A program made the translations under genes and the position numbers. This document shows, one piece after another, positions 8,017 to 17,171 of a stretch of 64,000 nt of DNA; position 1 is the stretch's first letter; every line of letters begins with the position of its first letter. Source of the DNA: Bacillota bacterium. Lineage in GTDB: Bacteria; Bacillota; Clostridia; Acetivibrionales; DTU013. The notes below the pieces were generated by a model. It saw only the letters and a program-made list of their open reading frames with translations, was not told the origin of the DNA and searched no databases. The DNA is taken from positions 186,001 to 250,000 of the forward strand of contig JAEYOP010000071.1 of NCBI GenBank assembly GCA_023411575.1, written 5' to 3'.

Positions 8017-10647
8017 ATGCCTGTTACACCAATGATGCAGCAGTATCTGGACATGAAGGAGCAGCATAAGGATTGCATCCTGATGTTCCGGTTGGGTGAT
8101 TTTTATGAAATGTTTTTCGATGATGCGACGCTTGCTTCCAGGGAGCTTGAAATAACGCTGACCGGCCGCGATTGCGGGCTGGAGGAAAGGGCTCCGATGT
8201 GCGGCGTGCCTTTTCATGCGGTGGACGGGTATATTTCCCGGCTTATTTCAAAGGGCTACAAGGTGGCGATCTGCGAGCAGGTCGAAGATCCGGCGCTGGC
8301 AAAGGGGCTGGTGCGCCGGGAGGTCATCCGGGTCGTTACGCCGGGCACGATTACGGATACGGCGATGCTGGATGAAAAAAAGAACAATTACCTGGTTTCG
8401 ATCTATTCGAAAGGACACATGTTCGGCCTCGCGGTGGTCGATATCTCCACCGGCGAGTTTTCCACCACGCGGATCACCTGGGGAAATACCCGGAACAAGC
8501 TTCTGGACGAGATCGCGAAATATTCTCCCGCGGAGATTATTGTAAATCACGCCCTTTTTGATTCCTCCGAGGTGATGAATCAGATCCGCAAGCGTTTCAA
8601 CGCGTATATCTCACCCCTAGACGAGATTTGCTACGATGACGGGAACGCGGCGGCAACCCTGGAGCAAAAGCTCGGCGGCGGCGCTTTGCCGGAAGAAACG
8701 GCGGAGCTGTGCGTCAATGCGTCGGGCGCGCTCCTGTATTATCTGGAGCAGACGCAAAAAGCGGGACTGGAGCACATCCAGAAAATTGTTCCCTATAAGC
8801 TGGAAGAATACATGATGCTCGACATCTCCACCAGGAGGAACCTTGAACTGACGGAAACCATGCGGGAGAAAGCGCGCAAAGGCACTCTCCTGTGGGTGCT
8901 GGACAGAACGATGACCTCCATGGGGGCAAGGACGCTCCGGCGGTGGATCGAGCAGCCGCTGGTGAACATCGGGGATATTCATGAGCGGCTGGAGGCCGTG
9001 GAAGAATTCAGGGACAAATTCATGGCGAGGATGGAGCTGCGGGAGCTTTTTAAGAGGGTGCACGACATCGAACGGCTCATGGGCAAGGTGGTGCTCGGAA
9101 GCGCCAACTGCCGGGATCTGATCGCCTTGAAAAACTCCCTGGGGCAAATCCCGTACATAAAAGAAATACTGGAGAACTGCGCTTCCGCGCTGACTGTGCG
9201 CGACAACAGCCTGATGGACGGACTGGAGGATATCTGCAGCCTGATTGAAGGCTCGATCATGGAGGAGCCGCCGGTATCGGTCAAAGAGGGCGGAATCATA
9301 AAGACCGGCTACGACGCCGAGGTGGACAAACTCAGAAGCGCTTCAACGGACGGAAAGCAATGGATCGCCTCCCTGGAAGCGTCTGAAAGGGAGAAGACCG
9401 GAATTCGGAATTTGAAGATCGGTTTTACCAAAGTATTCGGATATTATCTGGAAATAACGAAATCCTATTTTCACCTCATACCACCGGAATACATACGCAA
9501 GCAGACGCTTGCCAACTGCGAACGGTTCGTGACGCAGGAGCTCAAGGAGATGGAAGAAACCATCCTGGGGGCGGAAAGCAGGATCATCGACCTGGAATAT
9601 CGGATTTTTACCGAAATCCGGGAAAAAATCGCGTCCCAGGTGGCACGGATCAAAAACACCGCCGCCTGCCTTGCGGAACTGGATGTGCTGTGCTCGCTGG
9701 CGGAGGTGGCCGACCGGGAGAACTACTGCAAGCCGGAGGTCAATTACGAGGGTTGGATCAAAATAGAGGGGGGCAGGCATCCGGTCGTCGAAAGAATGCT
9801 GGAGCAAGGCGCTTTCGTGCCCAATGACACGCTGCTCGACCTGAATGAGGACAGGCTGTCCATCATTACGGGGCCGAATATGGCCGGAAAGTCCACCTAC
9901 ATGAGGCAGGTGGCCCTGATTGTGCTGATGGCGCAAACCGGAAGCTTCGTACCTGCCAATTCCGCCGTGGTGGGCATTGCCGACCGGATCTTCACCCGGG
10001 TCGGCGCGTCGGACGACCTGGCGGCCGGCCAGAGCACCTTCATGGTGGAAATGTCGGAGGTGGCGGGGATTCTTGAAAACGCCACCAGCCGCAGCCTTCT
10101 GGTGCTGGACGAGATCGGCAGGGGCACCAGCACCTTCGACGGGCTGAGTATCGCATGGTCTGTCATCGAATATATTTCCGACCCGGAGAAGGTGGGAAGC
10201 AGGACGCTTTTCGCAACCCATTATCACGAGTTGACGGAACTGGAAGGCAAGCTGTCCGGTATTAAGAACTATTGCATTGCGGTGAAGGAAAAAGGCGAAG
10301 ATATCATTTTCCTGAGAAAGATCATACGGGGCGGAGCAGACGGCAGCTATGGAATCCAGGTTGCACGTCTGGCCGGTGTGCCGCAGCCCGTCATCGATAG
10401 GGCCAAGGAGCTGCTAAAGGAGCTGGAGGACGCGGATATCAGCAAGCGCGAGAACCGCTCCCGGAGAAAAAAGGTAACGATGGACGGCCAAATGGAGCTG
10501 TTTTATTTCGGCGGTACGGAGGAGAAATCGGACAAGGCCGGGAAAGAGGTGCTGGAAGAGCTGAAATCCATGGATGTCTCCACCATCACGCCCCTGGACG
10601 CCATGAACCTGTTGTACCGCCTGCAGCAGAAAGCAAGGAAGGGCTGA
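8017..10647 (+). CDS. mutS: DNA mismatch repair protein MutS
   Basis: A full-length 876-residue mismatch-recognition ATPase. The N-terminal mismatch-binding domain carries LGDFYEMFFDDA (the Phe-X-Glu wedge), followed by connector, lever and clamp domains. The C-terminal ATPase domain has Walker A GPNMAGKSTYMRQ near residue 620, Walker B LLVLDEIGRGTSTFDG near 695 and FATHYHELTELE. GAGGT eight bases before ATG 8017 supports the start. mutL follows after two bases, so MutS and MutL are co-translated. Confidence 0.97.
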   Translation: MPVTPMMQQYLDMKEQHKDCILMFRLGDFYEMFFDDATLASRELEITLTGRDCGLEERAPMCGVPFHAVDGYISRLISKGYKVAICEQVEDPALAKGLVRREVIRVVTPGTITDTAMLDEKKNNYLVSIYSKGHMFGLAVVDISTGEFSTTRITWGNTRNKLLDEIAKYSPAEIIVNHALFDSSEVMNQIRKRFNAYISPLDEICYDDGNAAATLEQKLGGGALPEETAELCVNASGALLYYLEQTQKAGLEHIQKIVPYKLEEYMMLDISTRRNLELTETMREKARKGTLLWVLDRTMTSMGARTLRRWIEQPLVNIGDIHERLEAVEEFRDKFMARMELRELFKRVHDIERLMGKVVLGSANCRDLIALKNSLGQIPYIKEILENCASALTVRDNSLMDGLEDICSLIEGSIMEEPPVSVKEGGIIKTGYDAEVDKLRSASTDGKQWIASLEASEREKTGIRNLKIGFTKVFGYYLEITKSYFHLIPPEYIRKQTLANCERFVTQELKEMEETILGAESRIIDLEYRIFTEIREKIASQVARIKNTAACLAELDVLCSLAEVADRENYCKPEVNYEGWIKIEGGRHPVVERMLEQGAFVPNDTLLDLNEDRLSIITGPNMAGKSTYMRQVALIVLMAQTGSFVPANSAVVGIADRIFTRVGASDDLAAGQSTFMVEMSEVAGILENATSRSLLVLDEIGRGTSTFDGLSIAWSVIEYISDPEKVGSRTLFATHYHELTELEGKLSGIKNYCIAVKEKGEDIIFLRKIIRGGADGSYGIQVARLAGVPQPVIDRAKELLKELEDADISKRENRSRRKKVTMDGQMELFYFGGTEEKSDKAGKEVLEELKSMDVSTITPLDAMNLLYRLQQKARKG

Positions 10648-10649
10648 CT

Positions 10650-12773
10650 ATGGGAAAAATCATTATTCTGGATGAAAATACCGCCAACAAGATTGCCGCC
10701 GGCGAAGTCATCGAACGGCCGGCATCCGTTATCAAGGAGCTTGTCGAGAATTCCATCGATGCCGCCGCGACCAGCATCAGCGTTGAAATCCGCAACGGCG
10801 GCATTTCCTTTATGCGCGTAATTGACAATGGCAGCGGCCTGGCGCCGGATGATGTCGAAATCGCCTTTGAAAGGCACGCGACAAGCAAAATCAGGAGGGT
10901 GGACGACCTCGAGACCATAGCGAGCATGGGCTTCCGGGGCGAGGCGCTTGCGAGCATCGCGGCCGTTTCAAATGTACAGATGGCCACAAGGACAAAGGAT
11001 TCGGTCCAGGGTGTAAGCATTGAAGTAAAAGGCGGAAACGTGATCCATATCAAGCCAACAGGTTGTCCTGTCGGCACGTCTATTACCGTGCGGGAATTGT
11101 TTTTTAATACGCCGGCCAGGTACAAGTTTTTAAAGAAGGATACGACGGAAGCAGGTTACATAGCGGATGTTCTCAGCCGCATCGCACTGGGTTACCCCGA
11201 TATTTCCTTTAAGCTTGTCAGCGGGGGCGCGGTTGTCCTGCACACGCCGGGCAACGGCGATTTGAAGAGTGCCATTTTCAGCGTATACGGCGCCGAGACG
11301 GCAAAACAGCTAATTGAGGTGAACCATACCGACGGTCCCGCAAGGATTTCCGGCTATATTGGGAAAGCCGAGCTGTCCCGGTCAAACAGAAGCCAGCAAT
11401 CCATTTATATAAACCGGCGGTTCATCCGCAGCAAGACGATCACTTCGGCTATTGATGGGGCATATACGACTTTTCTGATGAAAAACCGGTATGCTTTCGC
11501 CGTTCTGGATATCCGGCTTAACCCGGCCTTTGTGGATGTCAATGTGCATCCGACCAAAATGGAAGTGAAATTTTCCGGGGAGCAGGATATTTACAGGGCG
11601 GTATACCATGCGGTCAACGGCGCGCTGCTCAACCTGTCGGCGGTCAGAACGCTTCCGGGCTTTGAGACGTCGGACAGGACCGCCTTCCAGTTGAATCCCC
11701 GGGAGGAAAAAAAACCGGCCTGTACGCAGCAGGCCTTTATCCCGGTGCCGGAACAGGGAAGGCAGGGAAGGCCAGGCATGCCTTCCGGCGGCAAGCTTGA
11801 TGCCGTTCCGGTCAGGCCGCCGCAATTTACCGACCCGTCCGGTTTTTCAGGATACTCCGGGGCGGATTTCGAGCCGATCAGAAGGGAATTGGAGCAAAAG
11901 CGCGCGGATGCCGTGAAAGGTGCGGAGCCCGGAAGGGGAGCGGACACCTTGCCGGACGCAGATGTCTTGCAGGAAGCGGGTGCCGGAAATGTCTCCGAAA
12001 CTCCCGGTGCTTATGGCCCGTATAATCAAGCTGCCGAGGAGGCCGGTATACCGGGTCGTTTCCCTGGAGCGGATGAAGTCGCGGCGACGGATGAACAAGC
12101 TGAAGTGAAACCGCAGGATATGCAAGCCGGACAAAACAGAGCCGGGCAGAGAATGCAAGATACGCAGGCTGGCAAAACCGCCGTTCCAAGCCTGTTTGCA
12201 GGTACGCGCCTGATTGGGCAGGCCTTTTCCACCTACATCCTTTTGGAGCGGGAAGACGAACTGTTTTTGCTGGATCAGCATGCGGCCCACGAACGAATCC
12301 GTTATGAAGAATTGAAGGAGGCTTTCCGCAAGAAGGAGCCCTTGAGGCAAACGCTGCTTTCCGTTCTATCCATTGAACTGACGGGCGGCGAATATCAGTT
12401 CCTGATGGAGGAGACCGCCTTTTTCGAATCCCTGGGCTTCACTTATGAAGGCTTCGGAACCAATTCGGTCATTTTGCGGTCCGTGCCCTTTACCGCGGAC
12501 AGTGCGAATCTCCAGAATGATTTTATGGAGATCGTCGACTTTGTCATGAAGGAGAGCAATACCCTGAAAAGCGCTACGGCGGACGAGGTTCTATACCAGA
12601 TGGCCTGCAAATCGGCCGTCAAGGCGAACAAAAGGCTGGACGAACGGGAAATCGAAGGGCTCCTCAGCCGATTGGCGGAGCTGGAGAACCCATATACCTG
12701 TCCCCACGGCAGGCCCTCTATTTTAAAGCTTCAAAGGGTTGAACTGGAAAAATTATTCAAAAGAATTGTATAA
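10650..12773 (+). CDS. mutL: DNA mismatch repair endonuclease MutL
   Basis: A 707-residue GHKL ATPase that links mismatch recognition to strand incision. The N-terminal ATPase motifs are ENSIDAAA, DNGSGL, RHATSKI and GFRGEALASIAAVS. A low-complexity linker of roughly 170 residues (about 345-515) precedes the C-terminal dimerisation domain. That domain has the endonuclease motif DQHAAHERIRYEE plus ACKSAVKA and CPHGRPSIL, so this MutL should nick DNA itself, as expected where MutH is absent. It begins two bases after mutS. Confidence 0.96.
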   Translation: MGKIIILDENTANKIAAGEVIERPASVIKELVENSIDAAATSISVEIRNGGISFMRVIDNGSGLAPDDVEIAFERHATSKIRRVDDLETIASMGFRGEALASIAAVSNVQMATRTKDSVQGVSIEVKGGNVIHIKPTGCPVGTSITVRELFFNTPARYKFLKKDTTEAGYIADVLSRIALGYPDISFKLVSGGAVVLHTPGNGDLKSAIFSVYGAETAKQLIEVNHTDGPARISGYIGKAELSRSNRSQQSIYINRRFIRSKTITSAIDGAYTTFLMKNRYAFAVLDIRLNPAFVDVNVHPTKMEVKFSGEQDIYRAVYHAVNGALLNLSAVRTLPGFETSDRTAFQLNPREEKKPACTQQAFIPVPEQGRQGRPGMPSGGKLDAVPVRPPQFTDPSGFSGYSGADFEPIRRELEQKRADAVKGAEPGRGADTLPDADVLQEAGAGNVSETPGAYGPYNQAAEEAGIPGRFPGADEVAATDEQAEVKPQDMQAGQNRAGQRMQDTQAGKTAVPSLFAGTRLIGQAFSTYILLEREDELFLLDQHAAHERIRYEELKEAFRKKEPLRQTLLSVLSIELTGGEYQFLMEETAFFESLGFTYEGFGTNSVILRSVPFTADSANLQNDFMEIVDFVMKESNTLKSATADEVLYQMACKSAVKANKRLDEREIEGLLSRLAELENPYTCPHGRPSILKLQRVELEKLFKRIV

Positions 12774-12824
12774 ACAAAAACGGACTGGGTACAATTGGAT
12801 TAGAAAGGGGGAAAGGCAGCGTTC

Positions 12825-13769
12825 ATGGAGCCTGTCATCGTCATTGTAGGCCCGACTGCGTCAGGAAAAACCAGCTTGTCCATCGAGCTTGCCAAACAGA
12901 TCGGCGGCAGCATTGTTTCGGCAGATTCCATGCAGATCTACCGGTACATGGACATCGGGACGGCCAAACCGGACGCAATTGAAAGGTCGGGAATCTGGCA
13001 CTATATGATCGACGAAGTCGATCCCGATGAAAATTTCAGCGTGGCAAAATACCGTGAGCTCGCACTGGGCTACATTTCCCGGATTATTCAGGAAGGCGGT
13101 CGTCCGATCGTCGCAGGAGGCACGGGACTTTACATAAATTCTTTGCTATATAACATCCAATTCTCGGAAACGATCTGCGATGAAGAGCTTCGGGAGAAGC
13201 TGAGAAACGAAGCCCTGGAAAAAGGCAACCGAGCTCTGTACGACAGGCTGGCGGCCGTTGATCCGGAGGCTGCGGCCAGGATACACGAAAATGACGTTAA
13301 AAGGGTGATACGGGCCATTGAGGTTTATACCCATACCCAAAAAACGATTTCGGAGCATGCAAAACAGTCCAGGCTGGAACCGCCTCCATACCGGTACGTC
13401 GTATTCGGACTCAATTGGGACCGGAAAAGGCTATACGAAAGGATCGACCAACGGGTTGACGATATGCTGCGCAAAGGCCTTGCGGATGAAGTGCGCCGGC
13501 TCGTGGAAATGGGCTATGACAAAGGCGGCACGGCAATGCAGGGGATCGGCTACAAGGAAGTCCTGGGCTATCTGCGAGGGGAAGCCACCCTGGAGGAAAC
13601 AACGGAAATTCTGAAGCAGAATACGCGGCATTACGCCAAAAGGCAGCTTACCTGGTTCAGGAGGATCGAAGGACTCCAATGGCTTGACATCGATGACAAA
13701 ACGGATTTCCGGCAGCTGGCGCAAAAAATAATTCGTGAGTGTATTGCATCAGATGGAATTTTCTTGTAG
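12825..13769 (+). CDS. miaA: tRNA dimethylallyltransferase
   Basis: A 314-residue enzyme that transfers dimethylallyl from DMAPP to A37 of tRNA, providing the substrate for MiaB. Key motifs are the P-loop GPTASGKTSLSIELA, DSMQIYRYMDIGTAKP and the later MQGIGYKEVLGYL and RHYAKRQLTWFRR. GGGGGAAAGG lies upstream of the ATG. It sits between mutL and hfq, a gene order conserved in many bacteria. Confidence 0.96.
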   Translation: MEPVIVIVGPTASGKTSLSIELAKQIGGSIVSADSMQIYRYMDIGTAKPDAIERSGIWHYMIDEVDPDENFSVAKYRELALGYISRIIQEGGRPIVAGGTGLYINSLLYNIQFSETICDEELREKLRNEALEKGNRALYDRLAAVDPEAAARIHENDVKRVIRAIEVYTHTQKTISEHAKQSRLEPPPYRYVVFGLNWDRKRLYERIDQRVDDMLRKGLADEVRRLVEMGYDKGGTAMQGIGYKEVLGYLRGEATLEETTEILKQNTRHYAKRQLTWFRRIEGLQWLDIDDKTDFRQLAQKIIRECIASDGIFL

Positions 13770-13850
13770 AATTAAATTGAATTCCTGAAACTAAAAAATG
13801 TTCGATGCGCAAGGACAAAGAAAGACATAACGGTTAAGGAGGATTTCCAA

Positions 13851-14096
13851 GTGAACAAGGCAAATATTAATTTACAGGATGTATTTTTGAATCAGGTGAG
13901 GAAGGAGCATATCGCAGTTACCATTTACCTTACCAACGGTTTTCAGCTCAAGGGCATGGTAAAGGGCTTCGACAACTTTACCGTTGTGCTGGATACGGAC
14001 GGAAAGCAGCAGCTGGTTTACAAGCATGCCATTTCCACGATCAGTCCCATGAAGGTCGTCAACTTTATTTTCAACGATTCCAACGGCAAGGAGTAA
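13851..14096 (+). CDS. hfq: RNA chaperone Hfq (GTG start)
   Basis: An 81-residue Sm-like hexameric RNA chaperone. The Sm1 region (VFLNQVRKEHIAVTIYLTNG) and Sm2 signature YKHAIST are intact. The start is GTG at 13851 behind a strong AAGGAGGA site. It probably ends the miaB-to-hfq cluster, since a bidirectional terminator follows and lexA is convergent. Confidence 0.95.
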   Translation: MNKANINLQDVFLNQVRKEHIAVTIYLTNGFQLKGMVKGFDNFTVVLDTDGKQQLVYKHAISTISPMKVVNFIFNDSNGKE

Positions 14097-14133
14097 TCCT
14101 TCTTCCGACAGTTACATAAAGCCTGAAACAAAT

Positions 14134-14170
14134 AAGGCTGCGACGGTATTGAAATCGTCTGCAGCCTTTT
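14134..14170. terminator. Bidirectional terminator between hfq and lexA
   Basis: AAGGCTGC (14134-14141) pairs with GCAGCCTT (14161-14168), extended by GACG/CGTC past a one-base bulge. A T-rich stretch follows on the plus strand and A-rich sequence precedes it, so it can serve both convergent genes. Confidence 0.75.
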
Positions 14171-14183
14171 GTATCCCTTTTCT

Positions 14184-14837
14184 CTACATTCTCCGGAATA
14201 CGCCGATTACTTTTCCGAGAATGGAGAGGTTTTCTTTTACAATGATCGGCTCCATGTATTGATTTTCCGGCTGAAGCCTTACATAGCCCTTTTCCTTGTA
14301 AAAGGTCTTGACCGTGGCCTCATCTCCTATGAGGGCAACCACGATCTCACCGTTTACGGCGGTAGACTGCTGCTTGACCAGTACCAGATCCTTGTCGAGT
14401 ATGCCGGCCTCCACCATGCTGTCGCCCTGGACCTTGAGCATGAAGGCGGTGGAATTCTGAACAAAATCAAGCGGAAGCGGGAAGGTGTCCTCTATGTTTT
14501 CCACTGCGAGGATCGGCATGCCTGCCGTAACCTTGCCGACAATCGGGATATCCACCATTTCACGCCTGGAATAATAGTCCTTCGGCGAAGCAGCGTTCTC
14601 CCGCGGCTGCGTTTTCTTTCCGCTGCCAACCACCCTCAACGCTCTCGGCTTGGTGGGATCCTTGAGGATCAAACCGTTCTTCTCCAGTTTTTCAAGATAG
14701 CCGTGAACGGTCGATGTGGACCGGAAGCCCACGGCGCTGCAGATTTCGCGAACGGACGGGGGATACCCCTTCTCCTCGACCTGCCTGTTCACAAAATCAA
14801 GGATTTGCTGCTGCTTGTCGTTGAGTTTCTTATTCAT
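14184..14837 (-). CDS. lexA: LexA SOS repressor
   Basis: A 217-residue repressor with an N-terminal winged helix (GYPPSVREICSAVGFRSTST) and a C-terminal S24 autoprotease domain. The Ala-Gly cleavage site is in GKVTAGMPILAVE, the catalytic serine in VQGDSMVEAG and the lysine in DEATVKTFYKE. The start is ATG at 14837, preceded by GAGGTG; a longer frame to 15023 would run through the promoter and is not real. The gene is divergent from a LysM protein and LexA boxes lie between the two, so it is autoregulated. Confidence 0.95.
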   Translation of the reverse strand: MNKKLNDKQQQILDFVNRQVEEKGYPPSVREICSAVGFRSTSTVHGYLEKLEKNGLILKDPTKPRALRVVGSGKKTQPRENAASPKDYYSRREMVDIPIVGKVTAGMPILAVENIEDTFPLPLDFVQNSTAFMLKVQGDSMVEAGILDKDLVLVKQQSTAVNGEIVVALIGDEATVKTFYKEKGYVRLQPENQYMEPIIVKENLSILGKVIGVFRRM

Positions 14838-14888
14838 AAAAACACCTCGTCTTAAGCCTGAATCGTAATCCGGCGGTTTCCAAGATTT

Positions 14889-14917
14889 ATTATATAGAAT
14901 TGCCTTTAAAAAGTCAA
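14889..14917 (-). promoter_or_regulatory. lexA promoter
   Basis: On the minus strand TTGACT (14917-14912) and TATAAT (14894-14889) are 17 bases apart. A degenerate LexA box at 14916-14927 overlaps the -35, consistent with autorepression. Confidence 0.75.
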
Positions 14918-14986
14918 ACAAATGTTCGAAATTTTTCTTGACAATAGAACAGGCGTTCGTATATAATAAGTACAGAACAAACGTTC
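14916..14986. promoter_or_regulatory. Three LexA (SOS) boxes between lexA and yneA-like gene
   Basis: Two perfect GAACN4GTTC boxes lie at 14947-14958 (GAACAGGCGTTC) and 14975-14986 (GAACAAACGTTC), with centres 28 bases apart. A weaker AAACAAATGTTC is at 14916-14927. The first perfect box sits in the spacer of the rightward promoter; the second lies just past its expected transcription start. Confidence 0.85.
14938..14967 (+). promoter_or_regulatory. Consensus promoter of the yneA-like gene
   Basis: TTGACA at 14938-14943 and TATAAT at 14962-14967 are separated by 18 bases that contain a perfect LexA box. This is a strong promoter likely to be silent until SOS induction. Confidence 0.85.
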
Positions 14987-15063
14987 TGAAAAGGATTGAA
15001 ACGCTTTGCTGCCGGTTCGACAAAAGAAGGAGTGCAGCGGGTTCAGCAAGTGGAGGTAGAAGG

Positions 15064-15348
15064 ATGAACAGAAGATATGTATTGAAAAACCGCAGACGCT
15101 TTTATACATTCATAATCGTTATGACCATTGCTTTGTCCTGTATTTTCTTTGCCGTTACGGTAAACGGCGCCGACTCCGGCTCTGCTTTTACAACGGTTAC
15201 CGTGGATAAGGGCGATACGCTCTGGGATCTGGCAAAGGAATACAATAAGGGCGGCGACATCCGCAATTATATCCGGGAGATCGAAAAGGTGAACAACCTG
15301 GTTGACGGAACCATCTACGAGGGCGATATCATCAAAATGCCCATATAA
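15064..15348 (+). CDS. SOS-induced LysM protein, YneA-like cell division inhibitor
   Basis: A 94-residue protein with a basic N-terminus, one membrane segment (about residues 14-33) and a C-terminal LysM domain (VDKGDTLWDLAKEYNK to IKMPI). The size, topology, position divergent from lexA and two LexA boxes match B. subtilis YneA, which delays septation during DNA damage. ATG 15064 follows GGAGGT by six bases. A direct YneA orthologue cannot be proven by eye, because LysM proteins are short and variable. Confidence 0.82.
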   Translation: MNRRYVLKNRRRFYTFIIVMTIALSCIFFAVTVNGADSGSAFTTVTVDKGDTLWDLAKEYNKGGDIRNYIREIEKVNNLVDGTIYEGDIIKMPI

Positions 15349-15358
15349 GTTTCGTCTC

Positions 15359-17152
15359 TCAATCCGTGCCTTTTTCCTTTTTCGCAATTGTTTCTAGTTT
15401 CTTCCGGATTTCGCCCTTGTCGAAGCGGGAATAGTATTTTAGATATTCTTCATAATATTTTTTGGCGTTGCCGTAATCTCCGTTTTCATAATACAGATCT
15501 CCAAGAGCCGTAAGGATAAAGGAACTGCGGCTGTTGTACTCATACCCCTTCTTAAAGGCCTCCAGCGCTTCCTTGAGTTTACCCAGCTTTTTATAGGCCG
15601 AGCCGATATTGTACTGGGCATACTCGGATTTTGAGAGGGATATTGCGCGTTTCCCTTCCTCAATGCATTTCTCGTATTCCCCTTTCAGCAGGTATACTTT
15701 GGAAAGATTGCAATGGGCGGTGCTGTTGCTGTAATACAGTTCGATTGCCTTTTTAAACTCGATTTCCGCCAAATCCAGGTATTCGGTATTTTTCTTTTTT
15801 TCATTGTACGCGTTCAGGTAGCCGGTTGCGAGAACGCTGTGGGCTCTGTCGCTTCCGGGCGCTTTTTCGACCACATCACTCCAGAGCCGAATACTGTTCC
15901 CATAAACATAATTCCGTTTGATGGTCAGGCCGGTATAAAGCGGCACCAGTATGAAAGAAAGAATCAGCAGCAAAAGCACCGGCTTTTTAAAAAGATATTT
16001 GCGGCGCGGAGAAGGCCCCCTGTTTCTTCGCTCGTAAGCGATCAGCCCGATGAGAACCATAATGAATCCGGCACATGGGAAATAAAGCCGGTGTTCGAAA
16101 TAGACGTCCTTTATGGAGATGAAGCTGGATTCGACGGCCAGCCCGGTAAAAAACCAGAAAAGGCCGAAGGCGATCAGCCGGTTTCTTTTAAGGGTATAAA
16201 TGCCGAAAGCCGCTATCAAGACCAGGAAAAGGAGCGAAACGTAGGAGTAATTATCCCAGATGGTGGGGGAAAGGGGATAATCATTGCTGTAGTCGAAATT
16301 CTGTTTGTCCGGGAAGACCAAAAGCTGTATGTAATGCACAAGGACATTCAGCTCCGTGTAAAAATACTGGAACCGATTCATGGAGGTGCTTGCCTTGAAG
16401 CTGACATTGGGATCGCTCTGGCTGTGTCCGGCCAGATACAGATTGGTTGCGGGTATAATCGGAACCGTTGCAAAAAGCAGAAGAAAAAGGAGGACTCTTT
16501 TATACCATTTATTTTTCACATCCAGGAAGAACAGAAGCTCGATTGCCAGCAGCATAAACGGGATCGTGATCGTGTTTTCCTTGGTGAACATGGCGATTAT
16601 CGTAAAAAGCAGGGTAAGCCAAAGGTTCCGAAGCTTGTTTCCGACTCTGTAATCGATAAAGAAGAGGACGGCAAGCATATAGAAGGTAGCGGCAAGAGAA
16701 GCGGTACGCTGGATGATATAGGTTACCGCATTCATCTGTAAGGGATGGCAGACAAAAAGCACGGCTGCAATTGCGGGTATGGCATTGCTGTATCTTGAAA
16801 GCAATTTACCCTTGAAATAGGGCAGCCGCAGCAGTCTGGCGAAAATCATGTAGAAAAGGATCCCGTTGAAGATATGGATCAGAAGGTTTGTAATATGATA
16901 GCCTTCGACGCCGTTGTCATGGATGAAATAATTGATGGAGAGCGTGAAGTAGAGCACGATCCGGTTTGCGTAAAACTTCCACAGGGAAGCAAAATCAAAC
17001 AGCGTTTGAACGGCATAGTTGTTGGAGATGGAACCGAAGTCATCCAGGATGAACGGCACGGTAAAGCTGTTGCAATAGGCAATCAGGGCAACTGCCGCAA
17101 TCACCGAACAAACAAGGACCCTGCTCTGAAATTTGCTTTCCAGCCAATGCAT
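15359..17152 (-). CDS. Polytopic membrane protein with C-terminal TPRs (TMTC-like, GT-C fold)
   Basis: About 597 residues with roughly ten or more membrane segments in the first 420, then four or five TPR units (LYYSNSTAHCNLSKVYLLKG, SEYAQYNIGSAYKKLGKLKE, SFILTALGDLYYENGDYGNA). The first extracytoplasmic loop has FTVPFILDDFGSI; an acidic pair there is typical of GT-C glycosyltransferases. The layout resembles bacterial relatives of TMTC O-mannosyltransferases, so surface-protein glycosylation is plausible but inferred. I chose ATG 17152, which lies 19 bases after the SLH-GH18 stop; the longer frame to 17293 overlaps that gene. Confidence 0.7.
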   Translation of the reverse strand: MHWLESKFQSRVLVCSVIAAVALIAYCNSFTVPFILDDFGSISNNYAVQTLFDFASLWKFYANRIVLYFTLSINYFIHDNGVEGYHITNLLIHIFNGILFYMIFARLLRLPYFKGKLLSRYSNAIPAIAAVLFVCHPLQMNAVTYIIQRTASLAATFYMLAVLFFIDYRVGNKLRNLWLTLLFTIIAMFTKENTITIPFMLLAIELLFFLDVKNKWYKRVLLFLLLFATVPIIPATNLYLAGHSQSDPNVSFKASTSMNRFQYFYTELNVLVHYIQLLVFPDKQNFDYSNDYPLSPTIWDNYSYVSLLFLVLIAAFGIYTLKRNRLIAFGLFWFFTGLAVESSFISIKDVYFEHRLYFPCAGFIMVLIGLIAYERRNRGPSPRRKYLFKKPVLLLLILSFILVPLYTGLTIKRNYVYGNSIRLWSDVVEKAPGSDRAHSVLATGYLNAYNEKKKNTEYLDLAEIEFKKAIELYYSNSTAHCNLSKVYLLKGEYEKCIEEGKRAISLSKSEYAQYNIGSAYKKLGKLKEALEAFKKGYEYNSRSSFILTALGDLYYENGDYGNAKKYYEEYLKYYSRFDKGEIRKKLETIAKKEKGTD

Positions 17153-17171
17153 GAACCTTATTCCGCTCAAG

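Noticed and set aside
14838..15023. Sixty-two-codon N-terminal extension of LexA
   Set aside because: It covers the divergent promoters and LexA boxes; the family N-terminus begins at 14837.
15713..16741. 342-codon plus-strand frame opposite the TMTC-like gene
   Set aside because: Antisense shadow with biased composition; the minus strand shows clear membrane segments and TPRs.
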